64,000 bases of DNA. Origin: Serratia nevei. GTDB lineage: Bacteria > Pseudomonadota > Gammaproteobacteria > Enterobacterales > Enterobacteriaceae. Below the pieces are notes generated by a model. The model worked only from the letters and a program-made list of their open reading frames with translations. It ran no database searches and had not been told where the DNA came from. The stretch covers positions 5,084,001 to 5,148,000 of the forward strand of contig NZ_CP149940.1 of assembly GCF_037948395.1 (NCBI RefSeq). Reading direction: 5' to 3'. This document shows, piece after piece, positions 18,041 through 27,272 of this stretch; position 1 is the first letter of the stretch, and each line of letters begins with the position of its first letter. The position numbers were made by a program, and so were the translations under genes.

Positions 18041-19384
18041 ATGGAATATGCCGTATCGGTAGAGTCTTTCCTGTCCTCGTTACAACGCCATAACCCCCAC
18101 CAGCCGGAATATTTGCAGGCGGTGCGCGAAGTATTCACCTCGCTGTGGCCGTTTATCGAACGCAACCCGCACTATCGCGAACAGGCGCTGTTGGAGCGCC
18201 TGGTGGAGCCCGAGCGCGTCATTCAGTTCCGCGTCAGCTGGGTGGACGATCGCGGCCAGGTGCAGGTCAACCGCGCCTTCCGCGTACAATTCAACTCGGC
18301 TATCGGTCCCTACAAGGGCGGCATGCGCTTCCACCCGTCGGTGAACCTGTCGATCCTGAAGTTCCTCGGTTTTGAGCAGACCTTCAAGAACGCGTTGACC
18401 ACCCTGCCGATGGGCGGCGGCAAAGGCGGCTCCGATTTCGATCCGAAGGGCAAAAGCCAGGGTGAGATCATGCGCTTCTGCCAGGCGCTGATGACCGAGC
18501 TGTATCGCCATCTGGGCCCGGACACCGACGTGCCGGCCGGCGATATCGGCGTCGGCGGCCGCGAAGTCGGCTTTATGGCCGGCATGATGAAAAAACTGTC
18601 CAACAATACCGCCTGCGTATTTACCGGCAAGGGCCTCTCCTTCGGCGGCAGCCTGATCCGCCCTGAGGCGACCGGCTATGGCCTGGTTTACTTCACCGAC
18701 GCCATGCTGCAGCGCCACGGCCTGGGCTTTGAGGGCATGCGGGTGGCGGTGTCCGGCTCCGGCAACGTGGCGCAGTACACCATCGAGAAAGCGCTGGAGC
18801 TGGACGCGCGCGTGATCACCGTGTCGGATTCCGGCGGCACCCTGGTGGACGAAGACGGCTTCACCACTGAGAAGCTGGCGCACCTGGCGGAGATCAAAAA
18901 CCAACGCTACGGCCGGGTGGCGGACTACGCCCGCGAACGCGGCCTGACGTATCTGGCGGGCCAGCAGCCGTGGAACGTGCCGGTGGATATCGCCCTGCCG
19001 TGCGCCACCCAGAACGAACTGGATCTCGAGGCGGCGCAAACGCTGATCCGCAACGGAGTGAAGGCGGTCGCGGAAGGTGCCAACATGCCGACCACCATCC
19101 AGGCCACCGACGCCTTCCTCGACGCCGGCGTGCTGTTCGCGCCTGGCAAGGCGGCCAACGCCGGCGGCGTCGCCACCTCGGGACTGGAGATGGCGCAAAA
19201 CGCCGCGCGCATCGGCTGGCGGGCAGAGAAAGTGGATGTACGTTTACAACATATCATGGCCGATATTCACCACGCCTGCGTGGAATACGGCGGCGAAGGC
19301 AAGCAAACCCACTACGTGCACGGCGCGAATATCGCCGGTTTCGTCAAGGTCGCGGACGCCATGCTGGCGCAGGGCGTGCTGTAA
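18041..19384 (+). CDS. gdhA: NADP-specific glutamate dehydrogenase
   Basis: 447 residues, as in E. coli GdhA. It forms glutamate from 2-oxoglutarate and ammonia with NADPH. Glutamate-binding motifs KGGMRFHPSVNLSILKFLGFEQ and PMGGGKGGSDFDPKGKS (with the catalytic lysine), the acid-base motif PAGDIGVGGREVG and the nucleotide-binding segment AVSGSGNVAQY are all intact. It is monocistronic: an uspA terminator lies upstream and its own downstream. GGAG precedes the ATG. Confidence 0.96.
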   Translation: MEYAVSVESFLSSLQRHNPHQPEYLQAVREVFTSLWPFIERNPHYREQALLERLVEPERVIQFRVSWVDDRGQVQVNRAFRVQFNSAIGPYKGGMRFHPSVNLSILKFLGFEQTFKNALTTLPMGGGKGGSDFDPKGKSQGEIMRFCQALMTELYRHLGPDTDVPAGDIGVGGREVGFMAGMMKKLSNNTACVFTGKGLSFGGSLIRPEATGYGLVYFTDAMLQRHGLGFEGMRVAVSGSGNVAQYTIEKALELDARVITVSDSGGTLVDEDGFTTEKLAHLAEIKNQRYGRVADYARERGLTYLAGQQPWNVPVDIALPCATQNELDLEAAQTLIRNGVKAVAEGANMPTTIQATDAFLDAGVLFAPGKAANAGGVATSGLEMAQNAARIGWRAEKVDVRLQHIMADIHHACVEYGGEGKQTHYVHGANIAGFVKVADAMLAQGVL

Positions 19385-19430
19385 TCCGCCTTAAAGGTGA
19401 TCTTGTTCACACATCGATTAAATGCTTCAA

Positions 19431-19457
19431 TGCCGGCCTCTGCGCCGGCATTTTTTT
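19431..19457 (+). terminator. Rho-independent terminator of gdhA
   Basis: TGCCGGC / GCCGGCA stem, 6-nt loop, then seven T residues, about 45 nt after the gdhA stop. Confidence 0.9.
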
Positions 19458-19600
19458 ATGCTTTCCCTCCATCCAAATGATGCCAATACGTTAAATAAAA
19501 GTTAATAAAAGGTTTTTTATTGCTTATTAATCGGTAGTAAATTTACCACCACCAAATAATTAAACATTTATTTAACACTAAATACGCCATTATTTTACTT

Positions 19601-19621
19601 AAATGTGCACAGATCACATTT
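19601..19621 (+). promoter_or_regulatory. CRP-like inverted repeat upstream of sugar ABC cassette
   Basis: AAATGTG and GATCACATTT match both arms of the CRP consensus, but the centre is one base shorter than the standard 6-bp spacer. It lies 93-113 bp before the binding-protein start, a plausible place for catabolite control. The spacing defect keeps confidence low. Confidence 0.35.
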
Positions 19622-19713
19622 CATTAACTTCAGCTACGCCCCCTCTTCCATTCCTTTGTAATCTGCAGCGGTGGAAAAACCGCCACCCCTACAGATAAAA
19701 AAAGGTACAGCTA

Positions 19714-20700
19714 ATGAAATTTAACCTCGCATTATTAAATGCATGTGTGGTTTCTGCGTGCATGTTATCGACAACACCTGTGTTCGCCGCTGATAAGTAT
19801 GAGATTGCCGTGGTCGCTAAAGTGACCGGCATTCCGTGGTTCAACCGCATGGAAGTGGGCGTCAACGAAGCGGCGAAAAAACTCGACGTCAACGCCTACC
19901 AGACCGGCCCTTCTACGCCGGATCCGGCCGCGCAGGTCAAGGTGATTGAGGATCTGATCGCCAAGAACGTCAACGCCATCATCGTGGTGCCGAACGACGC
20001 CAAGGTGCTGGAGCCGGTGCTGAAAAAAGCGCGCGACAAAGGCATCGTGGTGCTGACCCATGAATCCCCGGACCAGCAGATCGGCCAGTGGGACATCGAG
20101 ACCATCGACAGCGAGAAATACGCGCAGGCCAACGTCGATGAGCTGGCGAAAGACATGGGCGGCAAAGGCGGCTATGCGATCTACGTCGGCTCGCTGACCG
20201 TGCCGCTGCACAACGCCTGGGCCGACTCCGCCATCAAATACCAGAAAGAAAAATACCCGGACATGTTTGAAGTCACCTCGCGCCTGCCGGTGGCGGAAAG
20301 CATCGACAAATCCTACGCCACCACGCTGGATCTGATGAAAACCTATCCGCAGATGAAGGGCATCATCGGCTTCGGCTCGCTCGGCCCGATCGGCGCCGGC
20401 CAGGCGGTGGCCAAGAAACGCGCCAAGGACAAAATCGCGGTGGTGGGCATCGCCATGCCGGCGCAGGCCGCCCCTTACCTGATGCGCGGCGACATCAAGA
20501 AAGCGCTGCTGTGGGATCCGAAAGACGCCGGTTATGCGCTGGTGACGGTGGCCGACCAGCTGCTGCAGGGCAAGGAAGTGAACAAAGACCTGTCGATCGA
20601 GGGCCTTGGCAAGGCTGACGTCGATATGGAACACAAAGTGATTCGGTTTAATAAGATTTTGGAAGTGACCAAAGACAACGCCCAATCGCTTGGATTCTGA
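19714..20700 (+). CDS. Periplasmic sugar-binding protein (LsrB/RhaS-like) of ABC importer
   Basis: 328 residues. A signal peptide of about 25 residues ends VFAADKYE. The mature protein is a Peripla_BP_4 type I fold with AVVAKVTGIPWFNRMEVG at the N-terminus, resembling AI-2 (LsrB) and rhamnose (RhaS) binding proteins. It is the first gene of the cassette and should deliver the sugar to the ABC importer. Despite the LsrB resemblance, the downstream kinase and isomerase point to a pentose or pentulose, not AI-2; no lsrF/lsrG homologue is present. AAGG precedes the ATG. Confidence 0.85.
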   Translation: MKFNLALLNACVVSACMLSTTPVFAADKYEIAVVAKVTGIPWFNRMEVGVNEAAKKLDVNAYQTGPSTPDPAAQVKVIEDLIAKNVNAIIVVPNDAKVLEPVLKKARDKGIVVLTHESPDQQIGQWDIETIDSEKYAQANVDELAKDMGGKGGYAIYVGSLTVPLHNAWADSAIKYQKEKYPDMFEVTSRLPVAESIDKSYATTLDLMKTYPQMKGIIGFGSLGPIGAGQAVAKKRAKDKIAVVGIAMPAQAAPYLMRGDIKKALLWDPKDAGYALVTVADQLLQGKEVNKDLSIEGLGKADVDMEHKVIRFNKILEVTKDNAQSLGF

Positions 20701-20748
20701 TTTTTCGCGTAATTTCGCCACACCGGGAAAGTAGTTAAACCCTCGTAG

Positions 20749-20769
20749 GGGCGCAGCGTTGCTGCGCCC
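20749..20769 (+). repeat. Perfect hairpin between binding-protein and ATPase genes
   Basis: GGGCGCAGC / GCTGCGCCC, a 9-bp perfect stem with a GTT loop in the 105-nt gap after the binding-protein gene. There is no T tract. Such elements often stabilise the upstream mRNA so that binding protein is made in excess over the membrane parts. It may also be a copy of a dispersed intergenic repeat; a genome search would decide. Confidence 0.6.
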
Positions 20770-20805
20770 AGGGCTTCGGCCGCTACGCAAGCACAGGTTA
20801 ACGTT

Positions 20806-22305
20806 ATGACAGCCTCCCCCGCATTTATCACCCTGGAGAATATCAGCAAGCGATTCCCAGGCGTGCTGGCATTAGACCAGATCAACCTGACGCTGAATAA
20901 AGGCGAAGTGCACTGCCTGGCCGGGCAAAACGGCTGCGGCAAAAGCACCATCATTAAAATCATCTCCGGCGTTTATCAGCCGGAAAAAGGCGCCAACATT
21001 TCGCTGGAAGGCAAACTCTTCCACGCCCTGACGCCGCAGCTGTCCGGTTATTACGGCATACAGGTGATCTACCAGGACCTGTCGCTGTTCCCCAACCTGA
21101 CGGTGGCGGAGAACATCGCCATTCACCGTTACCTGCCCGGCGGCCGCTTCTGGGTGCGCAAGCGGGTGATGCGCCAGACGGCGCTCGACGCCATGGCGCG
21201 GGTCGGCATACGCATCGACCCCGATAAAAAGGTGGAAAAACTGTCGATCGCCGATCGGCAACTGGTGGCGATTTGCCGCGCCATCGCCGCCGAGGCGCGG
21301 TTGGTTATCATGGACGAACCGACCGCCTCGCTGACCCGCCAGGAGGTCGACGGCCTGCTGCGGGTGGTCAACGAGCTGAAGGCGGCCGGCATCTGCGTGG
21401 TATTCGTCAGCCACAGATTGGATGAAGTAATGGAAGTCGCCGATCGCATCAGCGTGATGCGCGACGGCAAGCTGGTGGGCACCTGGCCGGCCAGCGAACT
21501 GGACAGCCATGAACTGGCGTTCCTGATGACCGGCCAACGCTTCCACTACAGCCCGCTGCCGCCGCTGCCGCCGGCCGAACAGGCGCCGCTGCTCGAGGTG
21601 CGCAACCTCAGCCGCGGCGAGAAATACCGCAACGTCAATCTGGCGCTGCGCGGCGGCGAGATCGTCTCGATCGTCGGCCTGCTCGGCGCCGGCCGCACCG
21701 AACTGTGCCTCAGCCTGTTCGGCATGACGCGGCCGGACAGCGGCGAGATCCGCATCGAGGGCCAGGCGGTGCAGCTGCACAACAACCGCGAAGCGGTGCG
21801 CCACGGCATCGGCTATGTGTCGGAGGATCGCCTGACGCAGGGGTTGATCATGGAACAATCCATCTACGACAACACCATCGTCACCGTCTTCGATCGGCTG
21901 CATACCTCGCTCGGGCTGTTGGATCACGCCAAGGCGACCGAGCTGGTCAACCGGCTGATCCGCGATCTGAACATCAAGGTGTCCGACAGCGCGTTGCCGG
22001 TGAAAACCCTGTCCGGCGGCAACGCCCAGCGCATCGCCATCGCCAAATGGGTGGCGACCCAGCCGAAGATCCTGATCCTCGACTCGCCCACCGTCGGCGT
22101 GGACATCGCCAACAAAGAGGGGATCTACCAGATCGCCCGCGATCTGGCGCAGCTGGGCATGGCGGTGCTGATGATCTGCGACGAGATCCCGGAAGCCTAT
22201 TACAACAGCCATCGGGTGATGGTGATGCGCAAGGGCGAACTGATCGCCGAATTCGCGCCGCACCAGAGTACCGAGCAACAGATCGCCGAGGTGGTGAATG
22301 GATAA
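20806..22305 (+). CDS. Sugar ABC transporter ATPase (two nucleotide-binding domains)
   Basis: 499 residues with tandem ABC domains, like RbsA, MglA and LsrA. Domain 1 has Walker A GQNGCGKST (about residues 44-52) and Walker B LVIMDEPTAS. Domain 2 has the usual degenerate P-loop GLLGAGRTE, an LSGGNAQR signature and Walker B ILILDSPTVGVD. It energises import through the two permeases that follow. The 3' end overlaps the first permease gene by 8 nt. Confidence 0.93.
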   Translation: MTASPAFITLENISKRFPGVLALDQINLTLNKGEVHCLAGQNGCGKSTIIKIISGVYQPEKGANISLEGKLFHALTPQLSGYYGIQVIYQDLSLFPNLTVAENIAIHRYLPGGRFWVRKRVMRQTALDAMARVGIRIDPDKKVEKLSIADRQLVAICRAIAAEARLVIMDEPTASLTRQEVDGLLRVVNELKAAGICVVFVSHRLDEVMEVADRISVMRDGKLVGTWPASELDSHELAFLMTGQRFHYSPLPPLPPAEQAPLLEVRNLSRGEKYRNVNLALRGGEIVSIVGLLGAGRTELCLSLFGMTRPDSGEIRIEGQAVQLHNNREAVRHGIGYVSEDRLTQGLIMEQSIYDNTIVTVFDRLHTSLGLLDHAKATELVNRLIRDLNIKVSDSALPVKTLSGGNAQRIAIAKWVATQPKILILDSPTVGVDIANKEGIYQIARDLAQLGMAVLMICDEIPEAYYNSHRVMVMRKGELIAEFAPHQSTEQQIAEVVNG

Positions 22306-23287
22306 GTCATTATTGGCCCGCCTGGCCGGGCGGCACGAGTTTTATCTCGGCCTGTTGGTGCTGCTGCTGGCGATCGGCCTGAGCGCCGGCACCGACGAAT
22401 TCCTGACGCTCGGCAACCTGACCGACGTCGCCACCAGCTACGCCATTCTCGGCATCCTGGCCTGCGGGCTGTTCGTGGTGCTGATCGCCGGCGGCATCGA
22501 CATTTCGTTCCCGGCGGTCACCGCCATCGCCCAGTATGTGATGGCCAGCTGGGTGATCCAGCACGGCGGCAGCTTTCCGCTGGCGTTCGCCCTGGCGATT
22601 GGCGTCGGCCTGCTGCTCGGGCTGGTGAACGGTTTCCTGGTGTACTGGCTGAAAGTGCCGGCGATCATCATCACCATCGCCACCCTTAACCTGTTCTACG
22701 GCCTGCTGGTGTACGCCACTAACGGCACCTGGCTGTACGGCTTCCCGGACTGGTTCATGAACGGCATCAACTGGTTCTCGTTCCAGGGCGCCGACGGCTA
22801 CGACTACGGCCTGACGCTGCCGCTGCTGTGCCTGCTGGGGACCATCGTCGTCACCGGCGTGCTGATGAACCGCACCCGGCTGGGGCGCCAGATCTACGCG
22901 ATGGGCGGCAACCGCGACGCGGCGTCGCGCCTGGGGTTGAACCTGCTGCGGCTGCATTTTTGCGTCTACGGCTACATGGGCATTCTGGCCGGCGTCGCGG
23001 CGGTGGTGCAGGCGCAGATCACCCAGTCGGTGGCCCCCAACTCGCTGCTCGGCTTCGAACTGACGGTATTGGCGGCGGTGGTGCTGGGCGGCACCAGCAT
23101 GAGCGGCGGCCGCGGCTCGTTGACCGGCACCCTGCTCGGCGTGGTGCTGCTGGCCTTCCTGCAAAACGGGCTGACGCTGCTCAGCGTCTCGGCCTATTGG
23201 CACCAGGTATTCAGCGGCGCGATCATTTTGATCAGCATCAGCACCACCGCCTGGAACGAAAAACGCAAGCTGCTCAAGGAGATCTGA
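22298..23287 (+). CDS. Sugar ABC transporter permease 1
   Basis: 329 residues, polytopic, in the BPD_transp_2 family (RbsC/LsrC-like). GLLVLLLAIGLSAG is the first membrane segment, and AAVVLGGTSMSGGRGSLTGTLLGV is the conserved coupling region near the C-terminus. It overlaps the ATPase gene by 8 nt and is followed after 1 nt by the second permease. Two different permeases per importer, as in Lsr and Rha systems, imply a heterodimer. Confidence 0.92.
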   Translation: MDKSLLARLAGRHEFYLGLLVLLLAIGLSAGTDEFLTLGNLTDVATSYAILGILACGLFVVLIAGGIDISFPAVTAIAQYVMASWVIQHGGSFPLAFALAIGVGLLLGLVNGFLVYWLKVPAIIITIATLNLFYGLLVYATNGTWLYGFPDWFMNGINWFSFQGADGYDYGLTLPLLCLLGTIVVTGVLMNRTRLGRQIYAMGGNRDAASRLGLNLLRLHFCVYGYMGILAGVAAVVQAQITQSVAPNSLLGFELTVLAAVVLGGTSMSGGRGSLTGTLLGVVLLAFLQNGLTLLSVSAYWHQVFSGAIILISISTTAWNEKRKLLKEI

Positions 23288-23288
23288 C

Positions 23289-24242
23289 ATGACGCAGTTA
23301 ACTCGGTTGATCCCAAGCGATCGGATCATTCGCCTGCAGGGCGCGATCATCATCGCGGTGGCGCTGCTCTTCGCCGGGCTGCTCGGATCGCGCTTCTTCA
23401 GCCTCGGCAACTTCCAGTCGATCGCCTCGCAGCTGCCGATCCTCGGCCTGCTGGCGCTCGGCATGGGCATCACCATGCTGACCGGCGGCATCAACCTGTC
23501 GATCATCGCCGGCGCTAACGCCTGTTCGCTGGTGATGGCGGCGATCATCGTCAGCCATCCCGACCAGCCGCTGTTCCTGGCGCTGGCGCTGTTGGCCGGC
23601 CTGCTGGTGGCGGTGGCGATCGGCGCGCTGAACGGCGCGCTGGTGGCCTGGATCGGCGTCTCGCCAATCCTCGCCTCGCTCGGCACCATGACGCTGATCA
23701 CCGGCCTGAATATCCTGCTGTCCAACGGCGCGGTGATCTCCGGCTTCCCGGCAGCGATTCAATTTCTCGGCAACGGCGCCGTACTCGGCGTGCCGGTGGC
23801 GCTGATCCTGTTCCTGCTGGTGGCGGCCGGGCTGTGGCTGCTGCTGGAGCACACCACGCTGGGCCGCAGCCTGTACCTGATCGGCTCTAACGAACAGGCC
23901 ACCCGCTTCAGCGGCGTGAACACCGCACGGGTGCAGATCGCGGTGTATATCCTGTCGGCGCTGCTCGGCTGGGGCGCCGCCCTGCTGATGATGGCCAAGT
24001 TCAACTCGGCCAAGGCCGGCTACGGCGAATCTTATCTGCTGGTGACCATTCTGGCCTCGGTGCTGGGCGGCATTAACCCGGACGGCGGTTTCGGCCGTAT
24101 TCTGGGGCTGGTGCTGGCGCTGATCGTGCTGCAAATGTTGGAAAGCGGCCTCAATCTGCTGGGGGTCAGCAGCTACCTGACCATGGCCCTGTGGGGCGGC
24201 GTGCTGATCCTGTTTATCGCGTTACAGAATCGAAAAGCCTGA
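23289..24242 (+). CDS. Sugar ABC transporter permease 2
   Basis: 317 residues, a second BPD_transp_2 permease (LsrD/RhaQ-like). It has about eight to ten membrane segments, with GMGITMLTGGINLSI early and ASVLGGINPDGGFGRILGLVLAL as the coupling region. It presumably pairs with permease 1. It is tightly spaced on both sides (1 nt before, 10 nt after), so it belongs to the same transcript as the kinase. Confidence 0.92.
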   Translation: MTQLTRLIPSDRIIRLQGAIIIAVALLFAGLLGSRFFSLGNFQSIASQLPILGLLALGMGITMLTGGINLSIIAGANACSLVMAAIIVSHPDQPLFLALALLAGLLVAVAIGALNGALVAWIGVSPILASLGTMTLITGLNILLSNGAVISGFPAAIQFLGNGAVLGVPVALILFLLVAAGLWLLLEHTTLGRSLYLIGSNEQATRFSGVNTARVQIAVYILSALLGWGAALLMMAKFNSAKAGYGESYLLVTILASVLGGINPDGGFGRILGLVLALIVLQMLESGLNLLGVSSYLTMALWGGVLILFIALQNRKA

Positions 24243-24252
24243 GGAGAAAATA

Positions 24253-25890
24253 ATGGCGAGCTATTTTATTGGCGTAGATGTGGGCACCGGAAGCGCGCGC
24301 GCGGGCGTATTCGATCTCAATGGCCGCATGGTCGGCCAGGCCAGCCGGGCCATCGATCTGTACCGACCGAAGGCGGATTTCGTCGAGCAGTCGTCGGATA
24401 ACATCTGGCAGGCGGTGTGCAATGCGGTGCGCGACGCGGTCAACCAGGCCGACATCAACCCGATTCAGGTCAAGGGGCTGGGCTTCGACGCCACCTGTTC
24501 GCTGGTGGTGTTGGATAAAGAGGGCAAGCCGCTGACCGTCAGCCCCTCCGGCCGCACCGAACAGAACATCATCGTGTGGATGGATCACCGGGCGATCGCC
24601 CAGGCCGAGCGCATCAACGCCACCAAACACCGGGTGCTGGACTTCGTCGGCGGCATCATTTCGCCGGAGATGCAGACGCCGAAACTGCTGTGGCTGAAAC
24701 AGCACATGCCCACCACCTGGGCCAACGCCGGTTACCTGTTCGATCTGCCGGACTTCCTCACCTGGCGTGCCACCCAGGACGCCACCCGTTCGCTGTGCTC
24801 GACGGTGTGCAAGTGGACCTATCTCGGCCACGAACAGCGCTGGGACAAGAGCTACTTCCAGCAGATCGGGCTGGAAGACGTGCTGGAACATGACGCGGCC
24901 AAGATCGGCAGCGACGTCAAAATGATGGGCGAGCCGCTGGGCCACGGCCTGACCCAGCGCGCCGCCAGCGAGATGGGGCTGATCGCAGGCACGGCGGTGA
25001 GCGTGTCGATCATCGACGCCCACGCCGGCACTCTCGGCACGCTGGGCGCCACCGGCGTCTCCGGTGAGGTGGCCGACTTCAACCGCCGCGTCGCGCTGAT
25101 CGGCGGCACCTCCACCGGCCACATGGCGATGTCGCGCACCGCTCGCTTTATCGGCGGCGTCTGGGGGCCGTATTACTCGGCGATCCTGCCGGAATACTGG
25201 CTGAACGAGGGCGGCCAGTCCGCCACCGGCGCGCTGATCGACCACGTCATCCAGTCGCACCCGTGCTACCCGGAGCTGCTGGCGCAGGCGAAAACCCAGG
25301 GACAGACCATCTATGAAGTGCTGAACGCCATTCTGCGCCGCATGGCCGGCGAGCCGGAGAATATCGCCTTCCTGACGCAGGACATCCATATGCTGCCGTA
25401 CTTCCACGGCAACCGCTCGCCGCGCGCCAACCCGACGCTGACCGGCATCCTGACCGGGCTGAAGCTGTCGCGCACGCCGGAGGACATGGCGCTGCACTAC
25501 CTGGCCACCATTCAGGCCATCGCGCTCGGCACCCGCCACATCATCGAAACCATGAACCACAGCGGCTACAGCATCGACACCATCATGGCCAGCGGCGGCG
25601 GCACCAAGAACCCGATCTTCGTGCAGGAACACGCCAACGCCACCGGCTGCGCCATGCTGCTGCCGGAGGAGAGCGAAGCGATGCTGCTGGGCGGCGCCAT
25701 GATGGGCACCGTGGCGGCGGGCGTGTTCGACACCCTGCCGGAGGCGATGAGCGCCATGAGCCGCATCGGCAAGACGGTCACGCCGCAGACCAACCAGATA
25801 AAAAGCTACTACGACCGCAAATACCGGGTATTCCACGAGCTGTACAACGACCACATGAAATACCGCCGGTTGATGCAGGAGGAGGCGTGA
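24253..25890 (+). CDS. FGGY-family pentulose kinase (D-ribulokinase type)
   Basis: 545 residues, two ASKHA-fold domains. The phosphate-binding start is FIGVDVGTGSARAGVFD, then GLGFDATCSLVVLD and VWMDHRA, which are typical of the FGGY pentulose-kinase subgroup that includes mammalian FGGY D-ribulokinase. ASGGGTKNPIF is the C-terminal adenosine-binding motif. It is expected to phosphorylate the imported ketopentose at O5 with ATP. It is embedded in the cassette between transporter and isomerase genes. The exact sugar cannot be read from sequence; ribulose, xylulose and related pentuloses are possible. Confidence 0.85.
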   Translation: MASYFIGVDVGTGSARAGVFDLNGRMVGQASRAIDLYRPKADFVEQSSDNIWQAVCNAVRDAVNQADINPIQVKGLGFDATCSLVVLDKEGKPLTVSPSGRTEQNIIVWMDHRAIAQAERINATKHRVLDFVGGIISPEMQTPKLLWLKQHMPTTWANAGYLFDLPDFLTWRATQDATRSLCSTVCKWTYLGHEQRWDKSYFQQIGLEDVLEHDAAKIGSDVKMMGEPLGHGLTQRAASEMGLIAGTAVSVSIIDAHAGTLGTLGATGVSGEVADFNRRVALIGGTSTGHMAMSRTARFIGGVWGPYYSAILPEYWLNEGGQSATGALIDHVIQSHPCYPELLAQAKTQGQTIYEVLNAILRRMAGEPENIAFLTQDIHMLPYFHGNRSPRANPTLTGILTGLKLSRTPEDMALHYLATIQAIALGTRHIIETMNHSGYSIDTIMASGGGTKNPIFVQEHANATGCAMLLPEESEAMLLGGAMMGTVAAGVFDTLPEAMSAMSRIGKTVTPQTNQIKSYYDRKYRVFHELYNDHMKYRRLMQEEA

Positions 25891-26489
25891 TGCAGCAGGA
25901 ATGGCGGCAGGCTGTGCAGGGTTGGCAAACCTACAGCCAGGAGCTGGCGCAGCTGGGCGAGCGCCTCGACGCGCGCACCTGGCAGCGGCTGCTGGCGCTG
26001 CTGGCCGACTGCCGCGGTAAAATCGCCGTCACCGGCGTCGGCACCTCGGGGATTGCGGCGCGCAAGATAGCCCACATGCTGGCCTGTGTGGAACGGCCGG
26101 CGGTCTACCTCGACGCCACCGGCGCGGCGCACGGCGATCTGGGTTTTCTGCGCGCCGACGATCTGCTGATCCTGATCTCGCGCGGCGGCAATTCCGACGA
26201 GCTGACCCGCCTGCTGCCAACGCTGCAGGCCAAGGGCGTGACGCTGATCGCGGTGACGGAAAACCCGCATTCCGCCATCGCGCAGGCGGCGCAGCTGACG
26301 ATCGCCACCGGGGTGCAAAAGGAGATAGATCCGCTGAACATGCTGGCCACCACCTCAATTGTGCTGGTGCTGGCGATCTTCGACGCCGCCTGCGCCTGCC
26401 TGATGGCGCGCAGCGGTTACGACAAGGAGGCCTTGCTGGCGGTGCATCCGGGCGGCGGCGTGGGGAAAAGTTTGCGGGAGGAAAACTGA
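25890..26489 (+). CDS. SIS-domain sugar-phosphate isomerase, KdsD/GutQ-like without CBS domains
   Basis: 199 residues, a single SIS domain. TGVGTSGIAARKIAHMLA is the phosphosugar-binding loop, and AAHGDLG and AVHPGGGVGK carry the two histidines that correspond to active-site positions of arabinose-5-phosphate isomerases. KdsD and GutQ have two extra C-terminal CBS domains (about 320-330 residues); these are absent. The likely reaction is D-arabinose 5-phosphate to D-ribulose 5-phosphate or a similar aldose-ketose step. ATG 25890 overlaps the kinase stop (TGATG) and follows a strong GGAGGAGG; GTG 25887 is one codon earlier. Confidence 0.8.
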   Translation: MQQEWRQAVQGWQTYSQELAQLGERLDARTWQRLLALLADCRGKIAVTGVGTSGIAARKIAHMLACVERPAVYLDATGAAHGDLGFLRADDLLILISRGGNSDELTRLLPTLQAKGVTLIAVTENPHSAIAQAAQLTIATGVQKEIDPLNMLATTSIVLVLAIFDAACACLMARSGYDKEALLAVHPGGGVGKSLREEN

Positions 26490-26517
26490 GGGCCCGACAC
26501 CGCGGGCCCGGCAGACA

Positions 26518-27264
26518 TTACAGCGGCATGTAGATATCGAAACGGTGGCTTTTGGTCAGCGTGGCGGCGTGCGCCGGCACGTCGGCCAGCGGCGGCGCGT
26601 AGTCCGGACGTTTCACCACCACGCGCTTGGTCGCCAGGCGGCGCGCCGGCTCCAGCAGGCCGTCGGCGTCATCGTCGCTGCCCACCAGCGATTGAAACAC
26701 CCGCATCTCTTTTTTCACCAGCGCGCTTTTTTGCTTGTGCGGGAACATCGGATCGAGATACACCACCTCGGGGCGCGGGATGAGATCCGCCAGCGCCGTC
26801 AGGCTGGAGGCGTGCAGCAGCGTCAGACGCTCGCGCAGCCACGGGCCGATTTCCGCATCCTGATAGCCACGCTGCAGACCGTCGTCCAGCAACGCCGCCA
26901 CCACCGGATTGCGCTCCAGCATCCGTACCCGGCAGCCCAGCGCCGCCAGCACGAAGGCGTCGCGCCCCAGCCCGGCGGTAGCGTCCACCACGTCCGGCAG
27001 ATAGCTGCCCTTGATGCCGACCGCTTTGGCCACCGCCTCGCCGCGGCCGCCGCCGAAGCGGCGCCGGTGCGCCATGGCGCCGGAGACGAAATCAACGTAG
27101 ATCCCGCCGAGCTTCGGCTCGTCGCGCTTGCGCAGCTCCAGCCGCTGCGGGGTCAGTACCAGCGCCATCGGCGCGTCGTCGTCGGACACCAGCTGCCAGC
27201 GCTGCGCCAAAACAGACAAGGCGCCGGGATCGGCGCCTGCTTCACACAATAAACACACGCTCAC
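26518..27264 (-). CDS. rsmJ: 16S rRNA (guanine1516-N2)-methyltransferase RsmJ
   Basis: 248 residues, as for E. coli RsmJ (YhiQ). The SAM-binding motif is [17 protein letters not shown], with [12 protein letters not shown] as the ribose-binding acidic strand. [19 protein letters not shown] is the family catalytic region. It methylates G1516 of 16S rRNA. The gene lies 8 nt after prlC, the same pair and order as in E. coli, so it is likely cotranscribed. Confidence 0.95.
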   Translation of the reverse strand: MSVCLLCEAGADPGALSVLAQRWQLVSDDDAPMALVLTPQRLELRKRDEPKLGGIYVDFVSGAMAHRRRFGGGRGEAVAKAVGIKGSYLPDVVDATAGLGRDAFVLAALGCRVRMLERNPVVAALLDDGLQRGYQDAEIGPWLRERLTLLHASSLTALADLIPRPEVVYLDPMFPHKQKSALVKKEMRVFQSLVGSDDDADGLLEPARRLATKRVVVKRPDYAPPLADVPAHAATLTKSHRFDIYMPL

Positions 27265-27272
27265 GTGTCGGG

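Larger units (their letters stand above)
19385..19713. other. Intergenic region upstream of the sugar ABC cassette
   Basis: 329 bases. After the gdhA terminator the sequence is strongly AT-rich (about 19480-19620), as expected for the cassette promoter. It contains the CRP-like element described separately. No regulator gene for the cassette lies here or elsewhere nearby. Confidence 0.5.

Noticed and set aside
19714..26489. Cassette as an AI-2 (lsr) uptake operon
   Set aside because: The binding protein is LsrB-like, but lsrK-, lsrR-, lsrF- and lsrG-type genes are absent, and the kinase is a pentulose-type FGGY enzyme followed by an arabinose-5-phosphate isomerase-like protein.
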